Shown: positions 56,084 to 64,000 of the stretch, in pieces
Layout of the letters: each line of letters opens with the position of its first letter
Position numbering within the stretch: position 1 is the stretch's first letter
Origin: Marinospirillum alkaliphilum DSM 21637
Lineage (GTDB): Bacteria; Pseudomonadota; Gammaproteobacteria; Pseudomonadales; Halomonadaceae
Assembly (NCBI RefSeq): GCF_900119735.1
Contig: NZ_FPJW01000003.1
Coordinates: 186,001 to 250,000 of the forward strand
DNA: 64,000 nt
Reading direction: 5' to 3'
Translations under genes and position numbers: made by a program
The notes under the pieces: model-generated
The model's database searches: none
The model's input: the letters and a program-made list of their open reading frames with translations, nothing else
What the model was told of the DNA's origin: nothing

Positions 56084-58660
56084 ATGATGCAAGTTTTAAA
56101 GAAGCTGTTTAAAAATCTCTTCTGGTTGCTGCTGGCTGGCTCCAGTCTTGGGGCTATCTGGGCACTGGCTGTGGTGCTGTATTTCTGGCCAGGCCTGCAT
56201 GAGGAGGTGGCTCAGTTACAGGATATTGAGGCGCTGCTCAATGAACAGCTGGAAATGCCGATGCGTATTTTTACGGCGGAAGGCTTGCTGATTGCTGAGT
56301 TTGGTGAGCATCGTCGCACGCGCATTGCTTACGAAGACATCCCGCGCCGCTATATTGATGCATTGCTGGCGGCGGAAGATGCCAGTTTTTATCAGCATCC
56401 CGGTGTGGATGTCAGGGGGTTGGCCCGTGCCACGGTACAGTTGCTGGATTCTGGTCAGATACAGTCCGGTGGCTCTACCATCACTATGCAGGTCGCTCGT
56501 AACTATCTGTTAACACGTGATCGCACCTTTGCCCGTAAAATCCGTGAAATCCTCTTGTCATTACGGATGGAGCAGCTACTCACCAAGCAGCAGATCCTGG
56601 AGCTTTACGTAAACAAGATTTACCTGGGTAATCGTGCGTACGGGATTGTGGCCGCTGCAGAGGTTTATTACGGCAAGCCGCTGCATGAGTTAAACCTGGC
56701 CCAGACGGCCATGATTGCCGGTCTGCCAAAAGCACCTTCTGCCTATAATCCATTGGCTAATCCGCGCCGCGCCCTGATCCGTCGTAATTGGATCTTGTCG
56801 CGTATGTATGGCCTTGGCATGGTGGACGACATGAGTTATGAGACGGCCATTCGTGCGCCGATCACCGCTCGTTTTCACCCGCCAGAGCGGGATATCCATG
56901 CACCCTATGTTGCCGAGTCAGCTCGCCTGTTTGCCTTGCAGCAGTTTGGTGATCAAGCCTATACCCGTGGCCTGAATGTCTATACCAGTGTGCGCGCCGA
57001 TCATCAGTTGGCAGCCAATCATGCCATCAACCATGGCCTGCTGGCCTATGATCAGCGTCGAGGCTGGCGTGGTGTTGAGCGTGAAGCTATCCCCTTGACT
57101 GAGCAGCAACTGGAGTTGGAAGCGGATGCGCTGGCAGAGCTGCAGGCCACTGAATCAGGCCTTGAACAGGTTCAACAGGCCTTGCAAGACCCGCGTGCAG
57201 AAAGGCTCAAAGCTGAGCTGGGTATTGATGTCAGCCATTGGTTGAGGGTGCTGGATGCCACGCCGGTATTTGGTGGTTTACAGCCGGCCATCGTGGTTGA
57301 AAGTGAAGCTGAGCGTATTCGGCTGGTGCGACGTGGTGGCCAACTGGTTGATCTGGAACCTGAAGATTGGAGTTGGGCAGGACGTTATCACTCGCCCTTC
57401 TGGAAGGACCGTAATGCACCGGCTGGCCATCGTCTGGTGGCCCGAGGTGATCTGGTGCGCCTGCGTACCGGTGATCGTGCCGAGCAACCCTGGGTATTGT
57501 CTCAATTGCCAGCACTTGAAGCGGCACTGGTGGCGATGGAAACTGAAACCGGTGCCATCACTGCCATGGTAGGTGGTTTTGACTTCAACCAGAGCCGTTT
57601 TAACCGTGCCGAACAAGCTGCACGCCAGGCTGGCTCGGTGTTTAAACCCTTTGTGTATATGGCCGCCCTGGAGCGGGGTTATACGCCTGCTACCATCATC
57701 AATGATGCACCGGTGGTTTTTGAAGATCAGCAACTGGAAGATGTCTGGCGGCCACAAAACTCCAGCGGTACTTTTTATGGGCCGACACGCCTGCGCGAAG
57801 GGTTGTATAAATCTCGTAACCTGATTTCAATCCGTGTGCTTAACTATGTTGGCATTCCGCGCGCGATTGAATATGTCAGCCGTTTTGGCTTTGAGCGCGA
57901 ACGCCTGCCGCGTGATCTATCCCTGTCCTTGGGTAGTGCTAACGTCACCCCGCTGGAAATGACCCGGGCTTATGCCATCCTGGCCAATGGTGGTTATCCG
58001 ATTGATCCCTGGCTGGTGGCCCGGATAGAAGACAATGACGGTGATTTACTTTATCAGGCAGTGCATCGTCGCGTCTGTCGCAATTGCCCTGAGGAACAGG
58101 AAAGCATCACCCTGTCGGGCATGACTTATCCGCTGTCGCAGCGCGTGGTGGACCCGCGTGCGGTTTACACCATGCACTCCATTCTGCGTGATGTTATTGA
58201 TGATGGTACCGGGCGCCGTGCCCAGGCGCTGGATCGTGGTGATATTCGCGGTAAAACTGGTACCACCAATGAATTGCACGATGCCTGGTTCTCGGGCTTT
58301 AATCGTGATCTGGTGGCCACTGTATGGGCCGGTTTTGATCAGCCCTCCAGTACGGGCGAGTATGGTGCCAACCTGGCGCTACCGATGTGGATCAACTTCA
58401 TGCGGGTTGCTTTGCGTGGTCAGTCTGAGCAGGTGTTGGAGCGCCCGGAAGGGTTGGTGACTGTGCGCATTGATCCAGAAACCGGCTTGCGAGCGGGTCC
58501 GGGCCAGCAGAATGCCATGTTTGAAATCTTTTACCGTGAGCGAGCCCCGGAGGCACTGGCAGAAAGACGCACTGGCAGCGATGAGTCAACGGGTGAGAGT
58601 GGTGGTGAAGCAAGGCCATCGCAGCCGGTGTTGATTCCGGCACCGGAAGCCCTGTTCTGA
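56084..58660 (+). CDS. mrcA: Penicillin-binding protein 1A
   Basis: Bifunctional class A peptidoglycan synthase of 858 aa (ATG 56084 or 56087). N-terminal membrane anchor at ~10-32, GT51 glycosyltransferase domain (EDASFYQHPGVDVRGLARA, GGSTITMQVARN, KIYLGNRAYGI), an OB-like insert, then the transpeptidase with SxxK in RQAGSVFKPFVY, SxN in YKSRNLISIR and KTG in RGKTGTTNELHDAWF. Divergent from the pil operon, as usual in this group. Confidence 0.96.
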   Translation: MMQVLKKLFKNLFWLLLAGSSLGAIWALAVVLYFWPGLHEEVAQLQDIEALLNEQLEMPMRIFTAEGLLIAEFGEHRRTRIAYEDIPRRYIDALLAAEDASFYQHPGVDVRGLARATVQLLDSGQIQSGGSTITMQVARNYLLTRDRTFARKIREILLSLRMEQLLTKQQILELYVNKIYLGNRAYGIVAAAEVYYGKPLHELNLAQTAMIAGLPKAPSAYNPLANPRRALIRRNWILSRMYGLGMVDDMSYETAIRAPITARFHPPERDIHAPYVAESARLFALQQFGDQAYTRGLNVYTSVRADHQLAANHAINHGLLAYDQRRGWRGVEREAIPLTEQQLELEADALAELQATESGLEQVQQALQDPRAERLKAELGIDVSHWLRVLDATPVFGGLQPAIVVESEAERIRLVRRGGQLVDLEPEDWSWAGRYHSPFWKDRNAPAGHRLVARGDLVRLRTGDRAEQPWVLSQLPALEAALVAMETETGAITAMVGGFDFNQSRFNRAEQAARQAGSVFKPFVYMAALERGYTPATIINDAPVVFEDQQLEDVWRPQNSSGTFYGPTRLREGLYKSRNLISIRVLNYVGIPRAIEYVSRFGFERERLPRDLSLSLGSANVTPLEMTRAYAILANGGYPIDPWLVARIEDNDGDLLYQAVHRRVCRNCPEEQESITLSGMTYPLSQRVVDPRAVYTMHSILRDVIDDGTGRRAQALDRGDIRGKTGTTNELHDAWFSGFNRDLVATVWAGFDQPSSTGEYGANLALPMWINFMRVALRGQSEQVLERPEGLVTVRIDPETGLRAGPGQQNAMFEIFYRERAPEALAERRTGSDESTGESGGEARPSQPVLIPAPEALF

Positions 58661-58690
58661 GTTTTGAGAAGCCTGATTAACCATTGCACC

Positions 58691-58730
58691 TGGTCTGGTC
58701 TGGTCTGGTCTGGCCTGGTCTGGTCTGGTC
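58691..58730. repeat. Pentanucleotide tandem repeat TGGTC
   Basis: Eight head-to-tail copies of TGGTC, the fifth with one change (TGGCC). It lies 31 bases beyond the mrcA stop and before the shared terminator, outside any gene I accept. Confidence 0.9.
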
Positions 58731-58773
58731 TGTGCTCATTGCGTGAATCAGGGGCTCCCAAGTGTAAATAACT

Positions 58774-58806
58774 AAAAAACCGGACCCTTTTGGGGTCCGG
58801 TTTTTT
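58774..58806. terminator. Bidirectional terminator between mrcA and maeB
   Basis: AAAAAACCGGACCC / GGGTCCGGTTTTTT, 14 bp, loop of five, with A and T runs on both sides. It serves both convergent genes. Confidence 0.92.
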
Positions 58807-58829
58807 TGGAGGTTTACCAGTAGCTGTAA

Positions 58830-60101
58830 TTATTTGCCGTAAACGTCGTGGATGCTGGTCAGCGGGTAATGGGCCGGGAAGGGCAGGCGAGCAACACCAG
58901 AATCCACAGCGGCCTGTGCAACAGCGGCAGAAATGCGGCCGAGCAGGCGAGTATCCATGGGTTTTGGAATGATGTACTCAGGGCCAAATTCCAGCTTGTC
59001 CAGCTCATAGGCTTTCAGTACTTCAGCGGGAACCGGCTCTTTGGCCAGATCTTTCAGGGCATTAACAGCAGCAACTTTCATTTCTTCGTTGATGGCTGAT
59101 GCACGCACATCCAGAGCACCGCGGAAGATGAAGGGGAAGCCCAGTACGTTGTTGACCTGGTTGGGGTAGTCAGAGCGGCCAGTGGCCATAATGACATCGT
59201 TACGAGCGGCCTTGGCCACTTCCGGACGAATTTCCGGGTCCGGGTTGGAGCAGGCAAACACAATCGGGTTGGCGGCCATTTTCATCAGCTGTTCAGCAGA
59301 CATCAGGTCCGGACCGGACAGACCTACAAATACGTCGGCACCGTCCAGTGCATCATCCAGCGTGCGCTTGTTGGTTTCATTGGCAAACATTGCCTTGTAC
59401 TGGTTCAGGTCATCACGGCCGGCGTGGATAACACCCTTGCGATCCAGCATGTAGATGTTTTCGCTTTTGGCACCACAGGAAACCAGCAGCTTCATGCACG
59501 CAATGGCTGCTGCACCGGCACCCAGGCAAACAATTTTGGCATCTTCGATTTTTTTGTTGGCCAGCTCCAGGGCGTTGATCATGCCTGCGGCGGTAACAAT
59601 CGCAGTGCCGTGCTGGTCATCATGGAATACCGGAATGTTGCACTGTTCAATCAGGGTGCGCTCGATTTCAAAGCACTCAGGAGCCTTGATGTCTTCGAGG
59701 TTGATACCACCAAAGGTATCGGCAATACGAGCAACGGTATCGATAAAGGCCTGAGGGCTTTCAGCATTTACTTCGATGTCAATCGAGTTAACACCAGCAA
59801 AACACTTGAACAGTACACCCTTGCCTTCCATAACGGGCTTGGAAGCCAGTGGACCAAGGTTGCCCAAACCCAGGATGGCAGTACCGTCAGAAATAACGGC
59901 GACCAGGTTACCCTTGCCGGTGTATTTGTAAGCCAGTTCAGGGTCCTTGGCGATTTCACGCACTGGCTCTGCAACACCAGGGCTGTAAGCCAGTGCCAGA
60001 TCTTTTGCGGTAGCGGTGGGTTTGGTCAGCTCGATGCTCAGTTTGCCTGGGATCGGATTGGCATGGTAGTCCAGGGCGGCTTGTTTCATATCTTGAGACA
60101 T
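58830..60101 (-). CDS. maeB: Malic enzyme, NADP-type, short form
   Basis: Oxidative decarboxylation of malate to pyruvate. 423 aa: only the malic domain and NAD-binding domain, without the C-terminal phosphotransacetylase-like domain of E. coli MaeB (759 aa). Seen: AYSPGVAEPVREIAKDP, the NLVAVISDGTAILGLGNLGP motif, IPVFHDDQHGTAIVTAAG and VCLGAGAAAIACMKLL. Coenzyme preference is inferred from the family. Confidence 0.92.
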   Translation of the reverse strand: MSQDMKQAALDYHANPIPGKLSIELTKPTATAKDLALAYSPGVAEPVREIAKDPELAYKYTGKGNLVAVISDGTAILGLGNLGPLASKPVMEGKGVLFKCFAGVNSIDIEVNAESPQAFIDTVARIADTFGGINLEDIKAPECFEIERTLIEQCNIPVFHDDQHGTAIVTAAGMINALELANKKIEDAKIVCLGAGAAAIACMKLLVSCGAKSENIYMLDRKGVIHAGRDDLNQYKAMFANETNKRTLDDALDGADVFVGLSGPDLMSAEQLMKMAANPIVFACSNPDPEIRPEVAKAARNDVIMATGRSDYPNQVNNVLGFPFIFRGALDVRASAINEEMKVAAVNALKDLAKEPVPAEVLKAYELDKLEFGPEYIIPKPMDTRLLGRISAAVAQAAVDSGVARLPFPAHYPLTSIHDVYGK

Positions 60102-60369
60102 TATCTTTATTCGCTATGTGGGCTTTACAAAAGGAAAGTTTTTGATTGGCCTGCTGCGCAGATGGCTTGTGGCGAGACTGGGCTCAGGCTTTTTACTAAG
60201 GTCTAAGGAGCATATATAAAATTGCTGTGAGCCACAAGCTATGGCTGCTGGCGATAAGGCGAAGGAATGGTGCGGTTTTTGGCCGCAATCCGGTTGAAGT
60301 CCTGATAGGGTGAGCCAATAAAAAGGCCGGGACAAGTCCCGGCCTTTAGCGCTTCGGTATAATGGAAGC
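60102..60369. promoter_or_regulatory. Gap between rpmE and maeB
   Basis: 268 bases. The right end holds the rpmE terminator (60322-60347); the rest is the upstream region of maeB. No gene or confident promoter seen. Confidence 0.4.
60322..60347 (-). terminator. Intrinsic terminator of rpmE
   Basis: AAAGGCCGGGA / TCCCGGCCTTT, 11 bp, loop of four, with a T run after it on the minus strand. Confidence 0.9.
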
Positions 60370-60585
60370 TTATTTGGTGCTGCGGTTGCCAAAACGCTTG
60401 GAGAAGCGCTCAACACGACCGCCGCTGGCTGCTTGCTTCTGCTTGCCGGTGTAGAAGGGGTGGCAGTTGGAGCAAACGTCCAGGGAGATGGTTTCTTCAC
60501 CCAGGGTGGAGTTGATGTTGAAAGTTGCGCCGCAGGTGCAGGTGGCAGCAACGGTCTTGTATTCCGGGTGGATGCCTTCTTTCAT
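60370..60585 (-). CDS. rpmE: 50S ribosomal protein L31
   Basis: 71 aa from ATG 60585 ([12 protein letters not shown]); the longer frame adds an unlikely leader. Zinc-binding type with all four cysteines: CTCGATF near residue 16 and [13 protein letters not shown] near 37. Divergent from priA, a common gammaproteobacterial pairing. Confidence 0.96.
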   Translation of the reverse strand: MKEGIHPEYKTVAATCTCGATFNINSTLGEETISLDVCSNCHPFYTGKQKQAASGGRVERFSKRFGNRSTK

Positions 60586-60717
60586 GATAAACCTCGTTTT
60601 AAGCTGCGCCGCCACCTGATCTGCTGCCAGGCACCGCACAGGGTGTCAATGGGAATTAAGGTCGCGTATTCTATCAGGCTGACTGCAGCACGCCAAACTT
60701 TTTATCCGAGTCCTTGC

Positions 60718-62961
60718 ATGCCACTGATCCAGGTCGCCTTGCCTACCCCTTTACGCCGCCTGTTTGACTACTGGCCCGTGGCTGGTCAGCCATTACCGCA
60801 GCCAGGCGTGCGTGTGCAGGTGCCTTTTGGCAACCGGCAGCTGGTTGGCCTGGTGATGGGGCAGGTGCAGCAGAGTGATGTGGCGTCGGGGAAAATCAAG
60901 GCAGCCCTTGCTTATCTGGACCAGCAGCCCCTATTTGATACCTCCCACCTGGCGTTGCTCAACTGGGTTGCTGACTATTACCACCAGCCGATTGGTGAAG
61001 TGATTCAGGCGGCGCTTCCGGCCCTGTTAAGACAAGGGCAAGCGCTGCACCCACCCCAGGAGCCCCGCTGGCAACTGACAGAAGAAGGGCGGCAGGCACA
61101 AGCGACTGAGCTTGTCAGAGCGCCACGTCAGGCTGCCTTGCTGCGTCACTTGCAGGCTGCGGGGCAGCCCTTGACCCAGAAAAAACTCCAGACCGAAGGT
61201 TTTACACCAGCCATGCTGCAGGGCCTGAAATCCAGAGGATGGATCGAGCCATTGCAGTTGGGGCATAAACCCAGAGGAATTGGATTACCCGACCTGCCTG
61301 TTGTAGACCACAAGCCAAAAAGTGTGCTGGCCGAAGTGCCGCTGCGTTTAACGGCAGAACAGCAGCAGGTGTTGGAGCAACTGCTGGCTCACCAGAAAGG
61401 CTTCCACCCTTCGCTATTGCAAGGGGTAACGGGTAGCGGCAAAACCGAAGTTTACCTGCAACTGATTCAGCGGGTGCTGGAGCAGGGGCAGCAGGCTTTG
61501 GTGCTGATTCCCGAGATTGGCTTGACACCTCAGACGCTCAGTCGCTTTCAGCACCGCTTTAATCGGCGGGTGGTGGCGCTACACTCCGGCATGACCGATC
61601 GGGAAAGGCTGGAAGCCTGGCGTGCAGCGGCAGAAGGTAAGGCATCAGTGGTGCTGGGGACACGTTCAGCGATCTTTGTTCCGCTGCCTCGACTGGGTGT
61701 AATTCTGGTCGATGAGGAGCATGACGCATCCTTCAAACAACAGGATGGTGTGCGTTATCAGGCACGGGATCTTGCCGTACTGCGGGCCAAGCGTCAGCAG
61801 GTGCCGGTGATTTTGGGTTCAGCCACTCCCTCCCTGGAAAGCCTTGCGCATGCTCGCAAGGGTGATTACCAATGGCTGCATCTGCGCTCGCGTCCCGGAG
61901 CAGATGTAAAGCTGCCAATCCCGCGATTACTGGATATCCGTAACCGTCGGTTGAATGGTGGTTTTTCCGAACCGCTGCTGCAGGCCATGCAGCGACATCT
62001 GGATGCCGGACATCAGGTGTTGGTATTGCTGAATCGGCGTGGTTTTGCGCCAGTGCTGATGTGCCCTTCCTGCGGTTGGATTGCCGGTTGCCTGCAGTGT
62101 GATGCGCGCATGACCTGGCACCGTGAACCGGCCAGGCTTCATTGCCACCACTGTGACGCTCGTCAACCGATTCCCCAGCAATGCCCAAAATGTGAACACC
62201 CCGAACTGGTGCCGCTGGGTGCCGGAACCGAGCGAGCGGAAGAAACCCTACAGGCGCGCTTCCCGCAGATGCCAGTGATCCGGCTGGATCGTGACAGTGT
62301 CCGTAACCGTAATGATCTGGATCTCAAGCTGGATCAGATTGCCCGTCAGACCCCGGCAATACTGCTGGGCACCCAGATGCTGGCCAAGGGCCATCACTTT
62401 CCGGCGGTGACGCTGGCCACGGTACTGGATGCTGATCATGGCCTTTATTCCAGTGATCCCCGCGCCATGGAGCGCACCGCGCAACTGCTGATTCAGGTGG
62501 CTGGTCGGGCCGGTCGGGCAGAAAACTCCGGAGAAGTGATCATCCAGACTCACCACAGTGATGATCCACGCCTGGAGCGTCTGTGTGTTGAGGGTTATGA
62601 AGCGCTGGCACTGGAGCTGCTGGAAGAACGCCGCCGCAGCCAGTGGCCGCCCTATGGGCATCTGGCACTGCTGCGTGCCGAAGCACATCGGCGAGAAGCG
62701 GTCGAAACACTGATGTTGTGTCTGGCAGAACAGGCACGCCACTTGAAAGCAGAAGATGCTGATCCGCTGACCTTGTTAGGACCGGTGCCGGCCCCGATGG
62801 AGCGGCGTCAGGGGCGCTATCACATGCAGTTGTTGTTGCATTCGGTGAAACGTGCACCGATTCACCGAATGCTGGCACGCCTGCTTCCCTGGCTGGAAGG
62901 GTTGCCGGAAGCGCGACAGGTGCGCTGGTCAGTGGATGTTGACCCGGATGACCTGTTCTGA
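60718..62961 (+). CDS. priA: Primosomal helicase PriA
   Basis: Replication restart helicase. 747 aa from ATG 60718 (MPLIQVALPTPLRRLFDYWP); the open frame extends upstream through rpmE antisense, which is rejected. Seen: the 3'-DNA-binding N-terminal domain, Walker A GVTGSGKTEVYLQ near 240, DEEHDASFKQ (motif II), and two zinc sites from CPSCGWIAGCLQCD, CHHCD and CPKCEH near 445-490, then LLGTQMLAKGHHFPAVTLA. Confidence 0.96.
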   Translation: MPLIQVALPTPLRRLFDYWPVAGQPLPQPGVRVQVPFGNRQLVGLVMGQVQQSDVASGKIKAALAYLDQQPLFDTSHLALLNWVADYYHQPIGEVIQAALPALLRQGQALHPPQEPRWQLTEEGRQAQATELVRAPRQAALLRHLQAAGQPLTQKKLQTEGFTPAMLQGLKSRGWIEPLQLGHKPRGIGLPDLPVVDHKPKSVLAEVPLRLTAEQQQVLEQLLAHQKGFHPSLLQGVTGSGKTEVYLQLIQRVLEQGQQALVLIPEIGLTPQTLSRFQHRFNRRVVALHSGMTDRERLEAWRAAAEGKASVVLGTRSAIFVPLPRLGVILVDEEHDASFKQQDGVRYQARDLAVLRAKRQQVPVILGSATPSLESLAHARKGDYQWLHLRSRPGADVKLPIPRLLDIRNRRLNGGFSEPLLQAMQRHLDAGHQVLVLLNRRGFAPVLMCPSCGWIAGCLQCDARMTWHREPARLHCHHCDARQPIPQQCPKCEHPELVPLGAGTERAEETLQARFPQMPVIRLDRDSVRNRNDLDLKLDQIARQTPAILLGTQMLAKGHHFPAVTLATVLDADHGLYSSDPRAMERTAQLLIQVAGRAGRAENSGEVIIQTHHSDDPRLERLCVEGYEALALELLEERRRSQWPPYGHLALLRAEAHRREAVETLMLCLAEQARHLKAEDADPLTLLGPVPAPMERRQGRYHMQLLLHSVKRAPIHRMLARLLPWLEGLPEARQVRWSVDVDPDDLF

Positions 62962-63001
62962 AAAATACTGTTCCATGATGTTTGTCAGACGTTTCTTTAT
63001 C

Positions 63002-63030
63002 TTGCTTGTGTGACAATAGGTGAATATAGT
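63002..63030 (+). promoter_or_regulatory. Predicted promoter of the minor pilin cluster
   Basis: TTGCTT, 17 bases, TATAGT. The -10 matches five of six; the -35 is weak. About 36 bases upstream of the fimT start. Confidence 0.45.
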
Positions 63031-63065
63031 TAATCAGACGATTTCAAACTTTGCAGGGACGAATT

Positions 63066-63611
63066 ATGCTTCCCGCCTCTTCTTTGACGCTCAGGCACCG
63101 GCAGAAAGGATTTAACCTGCTGGAACTACTGGTGGTTTTGGCACTGGTAGGCATCATTTTTGGCATTGCCATGCCAGCAGGCCAAGGCATGCTTGATCGC
63201 AGCAGGCTGACCGCTGCCACCAATGAAGCCTATAGCGCACTTCTTTATACCCGCAACGAAGCGAGCCGCCTGCGTCAGGAGCATCGGCTCTGTTTTATTG
63301 CTTCGGCAACTGCAACAAGTTGTGGAACAACACCAGCCAGTTTTATGGGGGTTTTCAGTGTGCCGACAACAGGTACACCCCTGCGCGTCAAGGTGTTCGA
63401 GCTGACACCTCAGGCCACTTTCTCTTTTTCTGGTGTAAGTAACCACCAGTTGAGCTTTCAAGCCCTGGGCAATCGCCAGCCAGCAGCAACAGCTGGAACC
63501 CCTGTGTTTATTGAGGTTCAAGTGGGTGCTGCCAATACCCGGCAGGTAGAAGTCTGTTTTAATGGCCGTGTGGTGATCCGCCAGGCCAACGGAACAAGTG
63601 AGTGCCAATGA
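63066..63611 (+). CDS. fimT: GspH/FimT-family minor pseudopilin
   Basis: 181 aa from ATG 63066 (AGGGACG site). Type IV prepilin: 15-residue basic leader then KGFNLLELLVVLALVGII, with processing by PilD expected after Gly and the conserved Glu at position 5 of the mature protein. The C-terminal beta domain has a GspH-like layout with paired Cys near both ends. First of the minor pilin genes that prime the type IV pilus; the secretin and alignment genes are at 51194-55838. Confidence 0.88.
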   Translation: MLPASSLTLRHRQKGFNLLELLVVLALVGIIFGIAMPAGQGMLDRSRLTAATNEAYSALLYTRNEASRLRQEHRLCFIASATATSCGTTPASFMGVFSVPTTGTPLRVKVFELTPQATFSFSGVSNHQLSFQALGNRQPAATAGTPVFIEVQVGAANTRQVEVCFNGRVVIRQANGTSECQ

Positions 63612-64000
63612 TGAAACGTGTAACCCAACATCAACAGCAGGGCTTTACCCTGATTGAAGTGCTGGTGGCAGGCGTCATTGTGGTGATTGGCCTGATTGCC
63701 ATGGTCACTTTGCAGGTGCGGGGGCAGCAGCAGGCATTCGAGGCCCATAACCGCAACATGGCCGCCATGATGGCTCAGGACATGGCTGAGCGCTTGCGGC
63801 TGAATCTTTGTTATCTGGCGATTGAAGATGAAGCCCAGATGAATGCTTTGATTGGTAGTGATATGGATGACTTTCTCAGCAGGATACGCACAGGCTGGGC
63901 GAGTGATCACCTGACAGGTACCCGCAGCGGCTGGACAGCGGTTTTGGTGGCTGATTACGAAGATGCCAATGCAGGAAATACAGCAGCCAAACGCCAAAAA
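63608..64000 (+). CDS. pilV: Minor pilin PilV-like, N-terminal part (cut by window edge)
   Basis: At least 131 residues are visible. ATG at 63608 overlaps the fimT stop by four bases. Prepilin signal QQGFTLIEVLVAGVIVVIGL with the mature-position Glu5, then RGQQQAFEAHNRNMAAMMA and a MAERLRLN stretch typical of PilV. It continues beyond the window. Confidence 0.85.
   Translation, partial: MMKRVTQHQQQGFTLIEVLVAGVIVVIGLIAMVTLQVRGQQQAFEAHNRNMAAMMAQDMAERLRLNLCYLAIEDEAQMNALIGSDMDDFLSRIRTGWASDHLTGTRSGWTAVLVADYEDANAGNTAAKRQK

Noticed and set aside
58691-58730. Phase-variable promoter or coding repeat
   Set aside because: The tract lies after the mrcA stop and before a terminator. No start codon, promoter or accepted gene depends on it.
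60433-60717. N-terminal extension of PriA
   Set aside because: It reads the opposite strand of rpmE. PriA proteins begin at the MPLIQVALPTPLRRL sequence at 60718.

Overview
The window is a stretch of gammaproteobacterial chromosome, most likely from the Oceanospirillales or a close relative. I infer this from gene order and protein type, not from a search. It is dense, has no rRNA or tRNA gene, and carries no IS element, prophage or CRISPR array that I can see. Several blocks are classic for Gammaproteobacteria: rpsB-tsf-pyrH-frr-uppS-cdsA-dxr-rseP opposite map-glnD-dapC-dapD; pilMNOPQ-aroK-aroB-damX opposite mrcA; gltBD; rpmE opposite priA; and the start of a minor pilin (fimT/pilV) cluster.

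Layout. 1-6332 (minus): ribosomal protein S2, EF-Ts, UMP kinase, ribosome recycling factor, then isoprenoid/phospholipid/envelope genes ending in a truncated rseP. 6634-14210 (plus): map, glnD, lysine/DAP pathway genes, an acidic unknown protein and a BASS-family transporter. 14211-28998: a nitrate assimilation island. A minus-strand operon carries an MCP signalling protein, a separate NIT-domain protein, nasA and cobA, followed by an EAL-HDOD gene. The plus strand carries nasR (NIT-ANTAR), then nrtABC-nirBD. 29111-33106 (minus): an sCache chemoreceptor, an 81-aa unknown and an NHL-propeller protein. 33291-37398 (minus): a small acidic protein, then a tightly overlapped set encoding a 42-aa ORF, an Aer-like PAS protein, a TM-hairpin/HAMP protein, a FabI-like reductase and an EAL-CBS-GGDEF protein. 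37518-40501: vanAB-type oxygenase genes and a divergent GntR regulator. 40604-41455: an orphan SpoIIE-type phosphatase. 41440-47427: gltD and gltB. 47759-64000: damX, aroB, aroK, the pil operon, mrcA, malic enzyme, rpmE, priA and the first minor pilins.

The most informative region is the nitrate island. Both divergent operons have a textbook sigma-54 promoter (21177-21192 minus; 22696-22711 plus). Each is followed by a leader with a hexaloop hairpin (A at loop position 1, G at position 4) whose 3' strand is shared with a strong intrinsic terminator. That is the expected target of the NIT-ANTAR antiterminator encoded between them. The predicted logic is nitrogen limitation (sigma-54/NtrC) AND nitrate (NasR). 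The minus-strand operon places a chemoreceptor split into two proteins, a NIT sensor and an MCP signalling module, under that same control. This suggests nitrate taxis wired into nitrate assimilation.

The second unusual locus is 33642-37398. The PAS protein and the TM-hairpin/HAMP protein together resemble the input half of the aerotaxis receptor Aer without its kinase-control domain. They are translationally coupled to an enoyl-ACP-reductase-like enzyme and to a c-di-GMP enzyme with apparently intact EAL residues. I know of no described system with this composition; its function is inference. Where a ribosome binding site decided it, start codons were moved inward from the longest open frame.
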